Shown piece by piece: positions 1 to 10,500 of a stretch of 64,000 bases of DNA; position 1 is the first letter of the stretch; each line of letters opens with the position of its first letter. A program made the translations under genes and the position numbers. Below the pieces are notes generated by a model. That model did not search any database. It saw only the letters and a list, made by a program, of their open reading frames with translations, and was not told the DNA's origin. The stretch spans positions 69,229,184 through 69,293,183 of the forward strand of contig CM024764.1 of assembly GCA_014218235.1 (NCBI GenBank), in the 5' to 3' direction. The DNA comes from Colocasia esculenta (taxonomy: Eukaryota; Streptophyta; Magnoliopsida; Alismatales; Araceae).

Positions 1-1425
1 GCATGGCACATGCACTGGTTGTCGTTGTGGTTTGGCAGTGAGGTCCCTGCGTGAACCTAGCCCTAGCATTCTAATATGTGATTATAGGTAGGTTAAGATG
101 GTTAATTAATGAAGCGCAAGTGTGGTTATTAAGTGGTTACCGAGTAATGAGTTTAACGTGGCAATGGAGGTCACCTTGTGATCAATGATAGGCCAGGTAT
201 GGTTAACTTTCGTGATTTATGTGTGTCTGTGTAGGATAGCTTGTGGGTTACAGAGTAACCAGGTCAAGCTAGTCCTTACGTTTGTATCATGATTTTTAAT
301 GAAGATTGTATGAGTTTGTGATGTGATTAATGTGTTGCCAATTTTGGTGGTCCGACGCCTATTCTGGAATGCCTCTTTAGTTGGGTGCCTCAGGTTCCGA
401 GGAGAGCCAGGCACGTGGGTGTGCTCGGGGCTTGTCCCGGTACAGTGGTACCGTCGAGGTCTTGTCGTTTTCCTGGACACCCTCACTCTCAGGGAGAGTT
501 GTCGTCCGGCTGAGGGAAAGGCGACAGTGGCACAGTGACTTGTGAGAGTTTATGTTTAGTCACTTGTAGTGTGCTCGTAGCTGGGGGTTACGGACACCAG
601 TAGACGTACTGGGCCATGGCTAGTCCTAGTTTCCAGTGCCTCACTTTAGGGAGCTCGGGCCAGAGTCTCTAAAGGTGCCAGGCATGGGCCTGCAGGGTGT
701 GTGACCTGTAGGTTGTGGTGGTTTGGTTGGTCTCCACAGTTCTTTAGCTTTACTTGTGTTGTGGAGCGGCAGTTGGACCTTACGTCCGTGACTGCGAGAC
801 TGAGAGGTAGTTCTTGTGCTGTGTTGTCCGAGTTGGATACTGGCGTCATGAACCAGTAGTCTATCCCGTGTTGTGGCGTCGTGCTTTGTAGATTGTGCTT
901 TGCTATTGGTTGTAGCGTGTGTTGGTTGTGGTTTTACTCGTCGAGGTGTGCCATGGTGTTGGCATAGTTGTTATCGTGGTTCGTGAGCGGAGACTCATTG
1001 GTTGTGGTTTGATTGGTTATGGTGTGCCCTAGTGTGGCACAGTTGTGTTTATGTTCCGTGGTGGTACCTCGTGGTAGTAGGTACCTGTACTCTTTGTAGG
1101 TACTAGTTTCTCGTAGTATGCTGAATATTAGCCTTTTCAAGTGGTGAAGTGGAGGTCATACGGTGAGACCTTCCACTTGATGTGTTTTACTCTTCCTTGG
1201 GTAGCTTCCGAATAAGGTTTAGTGCACAATGGATTGGTTTCATGATTGCCAATCCTGTTACTTAAATATGATATGCGATACATTGTGGGTTTACATTGTG
1301 GTTTAAGGGAATAAAGGATTAGCTCTTGGCTAGCAGTCCTGTTACCCATGTGTTGGAGGCTTGCTAGTGAAGCTAGTAGCTTAGGCAATGCTTTGCCTGT
1401 GTGGCTTACAGCTTAGGTGACCACC
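1..1425 (+). repeat. Ty3/gypsy LTR fragment (family B), plus orientation
   Basis: This stretch has no credible gene. It matches other copies of the same LTR family in the window: the part around 650-850 resembles 18976-19190 of the solo LTR, and resembles the reverse complement of 3390-3540. The 3' part (about 1105-1425) is repeated almost unchanged at about 2450-2755. The copy runs off the left edge of the window and stops abruptly at about 1425, where a minus-strand gypsy remnant begins. ORFs here are short and unrecognisable. Confidence 0.75.
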
Positions 1426-1700
1426 TCAACATCACGCCCGCCCCACGCGCGTCACGCGGCGCACATGTAGACGACGAGACAAAACAGTGGCATCCAGAAC
1501 GTGACATCCCCGGGTGTCACGATGAGAACACGACGCACCCCTCTGTCGCGTTTAAAGATAGAGAATAAACAAGCAATTCGGGCCAACCAGCCGGCCCACA
1601 ACGCACTGAAAACCTGTGTAAGCACCTGCTACACACAACATGGGCCACACACTGGCCACCACAACCAATATAAGACGATTCGAACAGTCGATATGCTACA
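1426..1700 (-). repeat. Truncated gypsy 3' LTR start (minus strand)
   Basis: Read on the minus strand, this begins TGTAGCATATCG at 1700, directly after a purine-rich stretch and the pol tail at 1808-2130, which is the expected order of pol, polypurine tract and 3' LTR. It is cut off at about 1426 by the plus-oriented LTR fragment. It shares short stretches with the starts of the other family B LTRs. The exact boundary is inferred. Confidence 0.55.
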
Positions 1701-1807
1701 TTACTATCACCTAAAAGAAATTTCATCCTCGAAATTTAAAGTGGAATCTGATATCAAAAATTTCTTTTAAAATTAACAGGGTATTATCACCTAAAAGAAT
1801 TAAAAGC

Positions 1808-2137
1808 TTACTCAAATAAATATGGATACGTCTTCATCATTTCCTCTGCTAGTTCCCAAGTATCTTCACCGCCCTGCCTGTTTTCCCATCTAACTTTCAC
1901 CAAATCAATACTCTTATTTCTAAGCTTTTGGGTTCTGCGGCCTGTGATCTGTACTGGATATTCTGGCATAGTCATATCTGGCTTTAATTCACTCCTCTGG
2001 TAGCTAACCACTTGGGATGGATCTTTAATGTACTTTCTGAGTATGGAAACATGGAACACATTATAGACATCTGCGAAGTCTGCTGGCAGATCTAACCTGT
2101 CGAGCTTGTGGGCCTCAGTTGGTCGTGTTTTCTCCAC
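1808..2137 (-). pseudogene. Ty3/gypsy Pol C-terminal stub (chromodomain-like tail)
   Basis: The 109-residue frame is the extreme C-terminus of a plant gypsy polyprotein, the region after the integrase core. It carries the FHVSILRKY motif (canonical form NVFHVSMLRKY), then a segment of the kind LVKVRWENR...DTWE...YPYLF that corresponds to the chromodomain-like end of Tekay/Del-type elements. In an intact element this tail helps direct integration into chromatin. Everything upstream (protease, RT, RNase H, integrase core) is missing, because the frame runs into LTR sequence at about 2131. The first dozen residues do not look like gypsy and are probably junction sequence. It is a dead fragment. 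Confidence 0.8.
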
Positions 2138-3388
2138 GAGGATCGCGTGTGGAGTGGGTGAAACACCGAGTTATCGCCCGTTTTCGTGTTCTTCATCAAA
2201 GTAGGGAGATTCTACCCGTTTCTCCGTGGATTTCATAGGTGTGTGGTGTGTGGTGTGCTTACAGCTTTAAGAACCATAGAAAGCATGCTAGGACATCACA
2301 AAGAGCATGGAAAATGGACTGGAAACCATGTTTGGCAGGGTTTTTGGGGTTTTCTGGCGAAGGGGATCCGGTTAGGGTTTTTCGCCTGCGAAGGCGACGG
2401 TCTCCCCTGTCGCGATCATATCGCGATAGGACGATACATCGCGTTCTCGTAGTACACTGAATATTAGCCTTTTTAGGTGGTGAAGTGGAGGTCATGCGGT
2501 GAGACCTTCCACTTGATGTGTTTTACTCTTCCTTGGGTAGCTTCCGAATAAGGTTTAGTATGCAATGGATTGAATTCATGATTGCCAATCCTGTTACTTA
2601 AATATGATATGCGATACATTGTGGTTTTACATTGTGGTTTAAGGGTATAAAGGATTAGCTCTTGGCTAGCAGTCTGGTACCCATGTGTTGGAGGCTTGCT
2701 AGTAAAGCTAGTAGCTTAGGCAATGCTTTGCCTGTGTGGCTTACAGCTTAGGTGACCAGCTGTTAAGGTGGTGTACCTATGAGGCTTGTGGCCTAGGTTT
2801 TCCAGTTTTTGGAAAGACTAGTAGCGTGATGCTAAATTTGCTAACTCTCCTACTTTTTGAGAATTGTATTAGCGAATGGAAATGTGTTTATTGTTATTAA
2901 TTATGCTTTGTTGTAAGCATGACATGGTTTGCCTATTGGTGTTACCAGTGAGACCCTTTGGGGTTGAGGTCCTCCCGTATTGTGTGTGGTTTTGGGTGGT
3001 TCCCTACTGAGCCAGTGACTTGTTGAGGCTCACTCCCTTACAGTTCTTTTTAGGGTTTACCATTGGGATGACTTGCGGAGGTGTCGTGATAGACTTGTAC
3101 CACCAGAAGTAGTGTTAGTAGAGTTATGTGAGCTTGTGCTCCCTCGCGGTATGCCCCAGGTAGTTGTACTCTTTTTAATTTAGACATGTAATAATGTAAT
3201 GAGACAGTTGTAATTTGAATATGCAGGTATGAGCACATATCCTTTCTTGTGTTTCTTATTATTGTGGTTTGTCTTTTATATTCTTCCTGGACACATGTTC
3301 GAGCTATCCCTTGCGAGACTTCGGTCCGTTCGTGGGAGACAGATCTGGATATAGACCCTTATTGGGTATAGATATCCAGGGCCGTTAC
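2131..3388 (+). repeat. Gypsy family B LTR, internally deleted, 3' end intact
   Basis: The first part (about 2180-2440) matches the reverse complement of about 4480-4740, an upstream part of the same LTR family. At about 2447 it jumps to the 3' part, which duplicates 1105-1425 and then continues to a clean LTR end, GGGCCGTTACA, at 3388. The solo LTR ends the same way (GGGTCGTTACA at 20159). The internal part of the LTR is therefore deleted. The next bases, aaagg, would be the target-site copy, but its partner is not identified. Confidence 0.7.
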
Positions 3389-5239
3389 AAAAGGTCTAAC
3401 TGCCGCTCCACAAGCACAAGCCAAAGAACAGTGGAGACCAACCAACACCACACCTGTAGACCACACACAACTGTAGGCCCATGCCTGGCACCTTTAGGGA
3501 CTCTGGCCTAAGCTCCCTAAAGTGAGGCACTGGAAAACAGGACTAGTTGGGGACCAGTGATGTCTATTGGTGTCCGTACCCCCAACTACGAGCGCGCAAC
3601 AAGCGACCAAACACAAACTCTCACAAGTCGCTATCCCACTATCGTTTTTCCCTCAGCTGGATGTACAACTCAAACACAGGAGTGAGGGTGTCTAGGACAG
3701 ACGACACAGACCTCGATGGTACAACACAAGTACCGTGACAAGCCCCGAGCACAACAAACACACGTGCTTGGCTTACACAGAACCTGGGGTACCTAACTGC
3801 AGAGGTATTCCAGAACAGGCGCCGGACAACCAAACTCGGCAACACACAAACCACAGTACTTACATATACAACCTTTATTACAAACCACGGCACAAGTGTC
3901 AGGAGTAGCTTGTCCCTGGTCACCACGTGACCTACAAGCTAACCTACACAACCACGTTTACGAATTACATTAATCATTAGTCATCGGTCATTTTATGACC
4001 TCCTTTATCACATTAAATACCATGTACATTAACCATGCACAAACTCTTAATCTTACACGGGCTTTACTAGTTAAACCATCTGAAGGGACCCATAAAAGAC
4101 ATTAAAGATCATGGCTAGGTTCACACTGGAACCTCACAGCCCAATTACCACGACAAACCATAAGAAGTATATCACGATAATGTGTGCGCCATGCACACAC
4201 ACACACTTAATCTATGTAAACGACACACCACTTGCGTAAACAACACGCTAGCCACAGAAATGACACGCTTAAGGAGCGCTATGGGTGCCAATGCACCACT
4301 TACCAAAGCCACACACACCAAGTACGATAATCAGATAATCGTACCTTGAAAACATGCACAAAAAGGACCTCACGGCTGAGGTTGTGACATGGGGTACTGT
4401 TGCCTTCAGATCGCGACACCCCGATGTGTTGCGTTAGAAAACCCTAACGTGACAGGTTGGCCTGTCGCGACCTGGTCACGACAGAAGGGTCTGTCGCCTT
4501 CACAGGCGACAACCCTAATCCAGAACCACTCTCTGGATTACCACCCCAAACCATGCAAACCACATTTAGTTTCCAGTTTTCATGCTTTAATGAATACCCT
4601 AACATGGTATCTACTGTTTATGAAGCATTAAGCAAATCAAACATGCACCATTCACAATCCACGCAACGAAACCAGGTGGGATCTCCTACCTTCACGAAGA
4701 ACGTGCAGACTGAGCACGACACGGCGTCTCCCCCGCTCCACGTGACGTCCTCATGGTGAGAGCACGCCAAAACCCGCTCTAAAATGCCGAATCGCCCGAG
4801 AGAACTCCGCAGCAGCTCCTCTTGGCCGAGCAGAGCTTTCCACAGCTCTGTCCGGCCAGAGGTAACTTAAAAACACCCAGCAGTTAAGGATGCGACGCAT
4901 CCCTACGTCGCAACCTGAACGCGACGTAGGAGGCCGTCGCCTTCCCAAGGCCGACGTCAGCTGACTGCCCAGCGTGCGACACGCGGCAGCCATGCAGACG
5001 AAGACTGCCAAACATCGGTAACATGAACGCGACCACCAGGGCCGTCGCATTCAGAATGCGATGCAACCCGTTGTTGCGTTCACAGGCACAAGACCTGTGA
5101 GTGCTTTGGGCCTAACTTCCGGCCCACCAAGCCTCACAACTTGCGCAAACACTGAAACACAAGCTAATGGGCCATACATTGGCCACCAAACCCGCTAACA
5201 AGGATCCACAAGGATCCGAAAAAAACGCGTGACGTTACA
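3389..5239 (-). repeat. Gypsy family B LTR, minus orientation, truncated at its 3' end
   Basis: On the minus strand this starts TGTAACGTCACGCG at 5239, which can be aligned with the solo LTR start TGTTATGTCGTGG at 7014, and continues through LTR-typical sequence. It stops at 3389, in the middle of the region equivalent to about 775 of the first fragment. The simplest reading is that the plus-oriented LTR ending at 3388 inserted into this one. It holds GTCGC/GCGAC short palindromes at 4885-5060 and 4410-4510. No coding region is supported. Confidence 0.7.
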
Positions 5240-5990
5240 CCCCGCCTCGCTCCAATGGGATGCGACGAAGAGGAACCAAGCTCCAGAGTACGAGTGCTTG
5301 AAGTAGCTTGGAAATGGGGTTCTCCTTTAGCTCGAAGTTGAGTCTTCAACGCGGCAGGGCTTCGCCGTAGTGCTTGGGTTATGCCCAAAACAATGGCCTC
5401 GGGGGTCTTTTTATAGTGGAAAAATCAAGAAATCGCGTCGAACACAGTGGACGCCTATCTTAGTGAATCGCATCCGCCAAAAGCATCGCGTTTACCAAGA
5501 TCGACTTGCTCTGATTGAGCCTTTCCCCACATCGATTATAGCAGGCTTTAGAATCGCGTCGACAGTGACTGCTGCGTTTCAAACACTTTCGATTTCAGAT
5601 GATTCTTTCCAAATATTAATAAATGGAAATAATGAATCGCGACGACTTGAGTGGCCGCGTATTTGAACAAAATCAATCTTCTAAAGAGAGCCGATCTTCA
5701 TATGATGGAAGGTCAGACACGCGATAGAAAATGCAGATGCGATTCTAATTAGCAAGAAAATATTTCCAAAAACAATTTTGAAATTTGCCGTAATTCGAAA
5801 ATGGAAACTCTTAAACGCGTCAACTCTGTAGGTCGCGATTCAAAACGTGGTAAGTGCCAGAAAAGGAAGTGTGATATGCGTTGGCTTTACCCGCTGCGGA
5901 TCAAACATCCTAAAAGGCATCAACTGTGTCAGACGCGAATCAATTGTGCACAACAGACCCTTCCAGACCCCTAGAAAAATTCCTAAAAAT
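5240..5990. other. Unclassified LTR-like sequence
   Basis: No convincing gene is seen. The stretch is dotted with TCGCG/CGCGA words like the gypsy LTRs in this window. It has a TATA-like TATAAAAA on the minus strand at 5415-5408. The short minus-strand frame at 5164-5388 crosses the LTR boundary at 5239 and is unlikely to be real. This may be part of another, older LTR into which the minus-oriented LTR inserted. Confidence 0.35.
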
Positions 5991-6592
5991 GTTAGAAAAA
6001 TCCAAAAAAAAAAAGAAAATCACTCAAGAGGTTAATTGAAGAGAGCCACTTTGAGGCATTTTGGTATAACATGAAATTTACTTTATACATTGTCAAAATG
6101 GTGTGTCTATAATAACATATAAAAAATAACTTTGTAAGCATGTACACAACCTGTAAAAAAAAATCTGTACACAACCTGTAAAAAAAAAAAAAAACATCCA
6201 CACATTCACATTCTGTAAGGAAAATATCTACATATGTACATTCACATTCTGTAAAAACAAATTTAAATCAAGCCATTAACATCTTGCAAGAAAATTAAGT
6301 TTCCATATATTCTCCAACTCTCACATTGATTCGTTCAGTTACATCCACATCAAATACCACTCTAGTTAACATCAATCAAAATATCTTGATATGCTTCGAC
6401 AATGTCATCATCGGACACTTCATCCTGCATGTTATAATAGTCTCGGGGCTGTGCTCTGATAGGAATGATCCATTCTGTTCTTCTATTATCGTCTACATAA
6501 AACACCTACTCTACTTGTTGGGCAACTGCATATGACTCATTTGTCCTTAATTTCTGACTTGCGTTTAGACTGATGATCCCATATTTGTCAAC
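5990..6592 (-). other. CACTA 3' flank, A/T-rich, short repeats
   Basis: This lies downstream of the transposase on the minus strand. It contains A-runs and small repeats: a tgtacacaacctgtaaaaa unit twice at about 6142-6190, and a cacattctgtaa unit twice at about 6205-6260. No coding region is seen. It is probably the 3' untranslated and subterminal part of the CACTA element. Confidence 0.45.
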
Positions 6593-7013
6593 TTAAAATC
6601 TTCTGCCTTCACGATAAACATCCCACCGGTCACACTCAAGCAATATAACACGTCTGTTATTGTCAAAATATATTTCCACAACATCCTTAAGATGTCCATA
6701 ATAGCCATCACATTTATTATTAAGATCTGCAATCTTAACACCACATAGTTGAGTCTTCTTTGTATAATCTACAGTTCTTGTATGGAACCTAAACCCATTT
6801 GCAATATAGCCTGAATGTGAATAAGCAATTCTTGATGGTGTTTGTGACAAAACTTAGATATCTTGAGTGCATCGAGGATTATTTGCATCTTTTAATTCTT
6901 GAACATAACTTTGAAACCATTTTTTAAAATCTTTCTCAATTCCTCTACAAGTTTCTAGTCCTCGTCTGTGTTCAACCAAAAAAGGATCAATCTCCTCTAT
7001 CAAAATATACATA
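6593..7013 (-). pseudogene. CACTA transposase C-terminal module (DUF4216)
   Basis: The minus-strand frame encodes the C-terminal DUF4216 module of CACTA transposase ORFs. Visible features are NGFRFHT, CGVKI, YYGHLKDVVEI and a final LLECDRWDVY, all typical of the family. Upstream in the same frame are FLVEHRRGLETC and KDFKKWFQSYV. An in-frame TAA separates the two parts at about 6855. The frame is cut at 7013 by the solo LTR, and its continuation is found across the insertion at 20160-20230, confirming that the LTR split one gene. The role of the module is unknown; it accompanies Tnp2 in many plant CACTA elements. Confidence 0.85.
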
Positions 7014-9029
7014 TGTTATGTCGTGGTCACTCGAATCCGTGTTTAATGGGTCTGGTGTGGTGCTCTTGGCTAATGTGTGGTCATTGAGCCTTGGTTGTGG
7101 ATCCCGTGTGTTTTGTGGGTGTTGTGAGCCTTAGGTTTTGGCCCATAAGGCTTGCCAATTTTCTGGTGAAGAAGGCGATGGAGTATGTTGTCGCGTTTTG
7201 AACGCGACGGCTAACTATGTCGCGATTCACTGAGCCGTCTTTCCTGTGTGCGACGCGATTGACGACAGTGAGGTTGGTCGCATTTAGGGTGTTTTAAACG
7301 CGACATCTGTCTCCGTCACGATTTTGACTGTGCATTTAATACTGTGTTTCGGGCCAGACAGAGCAGAGGTGGCTCTGTCCGGCCGGGGGGGGGGGGGGGG
7401 GGAGTTTTGCGGCTTCCCTTGGCGATTTCAGCTGGCTGGTAGTTGATTCAACGCGGCTTCCATGCGAGGAGGATGTTAGCGTGGATTGGCCGGTGGTGCG
7501 GTGTTTCTTGCGTTCTACGGGTTCTTCGAGTTTGTAGGGATACTTCCTTGGTGTTTTAGTTTTGATTTAATTACTTTGGAGCTTAGCAAGTCATGCTATG
7601 ATTGTGTGTGGTAGCTCAGCTTTCGCTTTATGAGCTTATTTGTAAATTTATATAGTGTTTGGAATGGTTTCTTAGAAGAGGTTGGGGGTCTGGCGGTCTG
7701 CCTGAAAAGGCGACCGTCTGGACTGTCGTGTTTTGTGTGAATGTGACGATTGGTTCTGTTGCGTTCTTAACGCGCCTGTTTGACTGCCCGCATTCTTAGG
7801 GTGAACGCATCACTTTGAGTGGTCGTGTTTCTGGTGTTTCAACCGACTGGTGTAAATGTGATGTCGTCGTCTATGGCAGTTTACACTCCGACTGTCAGGG
7901 TTGTACCGATTGCCTTGAAGGCGACGGGTGGCTCTGTCACAAATTGTGTTTGACTAAGTTGGTGGGCGTGGTCGCGACATGTTGGGCTGTCGCATCCTTG
8001 TCGTGCCATTGTGCCCTGTTGCATTCAGTTTGGAATCGCGACCATTAGGGTCATCGCGTTTCTGAAGGCGACATCTATGTCAGTCGCGATTTAGCTTCCG
8101 AGGTGTGTTTTGTGGAGGTTGAGCTGTGATGGTCTGGTTTGGGCCTAGCTTTAGTTTTATGGTCATGTTTGGTGATGTTTTAAGTTGGTTAATGTTAGTG
8201 AAAGCATGTTATAGGGATAATGGTTTAGTTTATGGTTAATTAGTGAGTCATGTTGTTCATGTTAATCATGTTAATTATGTTAATCATGGCAGTTAGGGTA
8301 ACGTGTTAAGATAATGTGATTTGTGTGTATAGTGGTGTGTGGTTGCTATGGAGGTCATGTGATGACCAATGATAAGCAAGTTTATAATATATGATATCAT
8401 GGTTTATGAGTACGTTAAGTGTTTAGCACGATTTGTGTGTTAGCCGAGTATGGTAGTCCGACGCCTATTCCGGAATGTCTCTCTAGTTGAGTACCCTAGG
8501 TTCTTTGTGAGCCAGGGGCGTTGTTACTCGTGATTTGTCCCGGTACTATGAGTGTACTATTGAGGTCTGTGTCATCTTCCTAGACACCCTCACTCCTTTG
8601 TTTGAGTTGTACGTCCGGCTAAGGGAAAGACGGCAATGAGGCAGCGACTTATGTACGTTTGTGTTGGTCACTTGTAGCGCGCGCGTGGTTGGGGGACGGA
8701 CACCAGTAAACGTACTGGTCCCCAGCTAGTCCTGTTTAGCAATGCCTCACTTTAGGGTGTTGGGTTGAGTGTGTATTTGAAACCTTTTAATGATGACTTT
8801 ATTCATGACTAATTGACAGCACTCATAATTTGATTTTGATGATGACATTTTGTACATTTTGTACATATTAAAATGATGACAAATTGAACATGTTATACAT
8901 TTTATACATATCACAACAATGCTTAAACAACATGTTTTTGATGTTTAATATCTCACATTTTAATGATAATATCTTGTATTAATGGTTTACAATTTATATT
9001 TTCAGGTTTACACAAATTTGTCACAGTGG

Positions 9030-9243
9030 TGTCGACACAGTCCACCTGTGTGTCGACACTAGTTGACTGTCCCAGAAGCCCGTTCTGAAGCAGTAGTCAG
9101 TGGTTTCGACACAGTCTGCCGGTGTGCCGACACAGTCTACCTGTGGTGTCGACACAGTGCCCTGTGGTGTCGACACTAGATCACTAAGCCCAGTTTGAAG
9201 ACAATGCATGTGGTGTCGACACAGTCTGCCTGTGGGTCGACAC
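9030..9243 (+). promoter_or_regulatory. TGTCGACA palindrome array upstream of TATA (Copia-1 5' LTR)
   Basis: Eight copies of the palindrome TGTCGACA, one or two of them degenerate, lie in about 215 bp and end about 120 bp before the TATA box. The matching array in the 3' LTR is at 17625-17837. The position in U3 suggests transcription-factor sites; that is inference. Confidence 0.7.
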
Positions 9244-9362
9244 ACTTCGACTAAAGCTCAAAAATGAGAATTTTTCTGGACACGTGGCTGCTTGGGAATC
9301 AAGGGATTTGACCTAGATTTTTGTGCCCACGCACCCCAAGGCACCTTATGGACATATGAGGC

Positions 9363-9370
9363 TATAAATA
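9363..9370 (+). promoter_or_regulatory. TATA box of Copia-1 5' LTR
   Basis: TATAAATA lies in the context ggc-TATAAATA-ccc. The same box is at 17958-17965 in the 3' LTR and at equivalent places in both Copia-2 LTRs, so it is conserved across the family. Transcription should begin about 30 bp downstream, marking the U3/R boundary. Confidence 0.8.
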
Positions 9371-9863
9371 CCCATGCTCCTTGTACCCCAAAGGTAAGCC
9401 AGCCCATACAACTCCCAGAAAAGGTTTTTTGGCGGCAAAAAGGGATCTCTCCAGTTCTTGCTCATCTCCAGAAGCTGTGATCCATCTTTTAAAGAGAAAG
9501 TACAAGGGAGTGAAGTTCAATCTCTGGAGAGGGCTTTGAAGTTCAGAGAAAGGGAGCAGATTCAGCAGAAGCACAACAATTGAAGAGGAATTTCTGGCGA
9601 TTCAGAAGCTATTGAAGCAGAGCATCGCCAATTGATAGGGAGCATCTTCAAGCCTCTTCAATTCAACCTTCTGCAAGAAATCTTCATCGAAGAACACTCA
9701 TTCTACATCCATTTCTCTCACTTCTGAGTTTGTTCTTCCTTATTTCGTCTATGAGATTTGTGCATGAAGTTCTGCACAAATTTCTGTGTACGAATCTGTC
9801 TTGAATCAGATCATTGCTAGAGGATCTAATTTCTGTTTTCTTTGATCTAGCTTTCGTATTGTA

Positions 9864-10060
9864 AGCCATCGAGCTCTGGTTTGTGAGTCGTCGTACTCAC
9901 TGTGTGGTTTGAGGCGTCGTGCTCAATTTGGAGTCGTCGTGCTCCGATTGTTGTTTGAGCCATCGTGCTCAGTTTGTGAGTCGTTGAACTCAAGGTTGTG
10001 TATTGAGCCGTCGTGCTCAAGGGTGTTTGGAGTCGTCGTGCTCCGGTGTGAGTTGTACTC
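9864..10060 (+). repeat. Hairpin array in R/U5 of Copia-1 5' LTR
   Basis: About nine short inverted repeats follow one another, each with a loop close to CGTCGTG and a stem of 3-5 bp. Stem pairs differ from unit to unit while staying paired: AGC/GCT, GAGT/ACTC, TTGAG/CTCAA, GGAG/CTCC. The array is about 500 bp downstream of the TATA box, so it would be in the transcript. The matching array in the 3' LTR is at 18458-18655. Confidence 0.85.
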
Positions 10061-10385
10061 TTTTGAGTAGTGGAGCCTCACCGTGTGAGGAGTGGATGTA
10101 GGAATCATTGGTGTGATTTCTGAACCACCTAAAAATCCTTTGTGCAATGGTTTGATCTGCTTGTCTGCGCTAGATGCTTGCATAGGATTTCACTCTCACA
10201 CTAAGTGTTTAATTTCTTCACACATAATCTACACACACCCACACTTCAGATCAGTAAATTGTTTGTTTGAATTGATCCCTGATTCGAAGTAATTTTGAAT
10301 TGCTTAAGCTTCCGCATTAATTGGTGTTAGATCTATTCAACCCCCCCTTCTAGATCTGATCCATCCACGTATTCAATCCTACAAT

Positions 10386-10397
10386 TGGTATCAGAGC
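10386..10397 (+). other. Primer-binding site of Copia-1 (tRNA-iMet)
   Basis: TGGTATCAGAGC starts two bases after the 5' LTR end. It is the standard plant primer site complementary to the 3' end of initiator methionine tRNA, used to start minus-strand DNA synthesis. Confidence 0.95.
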
Positions 10398-10500
10398 GGG
10401 TTAATATCTGTTTCTGATCTGATTTGATTGCCTCTGTTTGATCTCTGTGTTGCTTGCTTGAGTTGTTTGCTTGCTCTTTCATTATCTCTTATTGTGATTG

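Larger units (their letters stand above)
8758..10383 (+). repeat. Copia-1 5' LTR
   Basis: This 1626-bp LTR starts TGTTGGGTTGAG and ends CCTACA just before the primer-binding site. It differs from the 3' LTR only at scattered positions: about 4 of 180 in the segment around the TATA box. Internal order is an AT-rich start, a TGTCGACA array, a TATA box, a leader region and a hairpin array. Confidence 0.93.

Noticed and set aside
9030..10060. CRISPR-like array (regular short repeats)
   Set aside because: The repeats are short palindromes with similar spacers inside LTRs of a plant retrotransposon, and no Cas genes are present.
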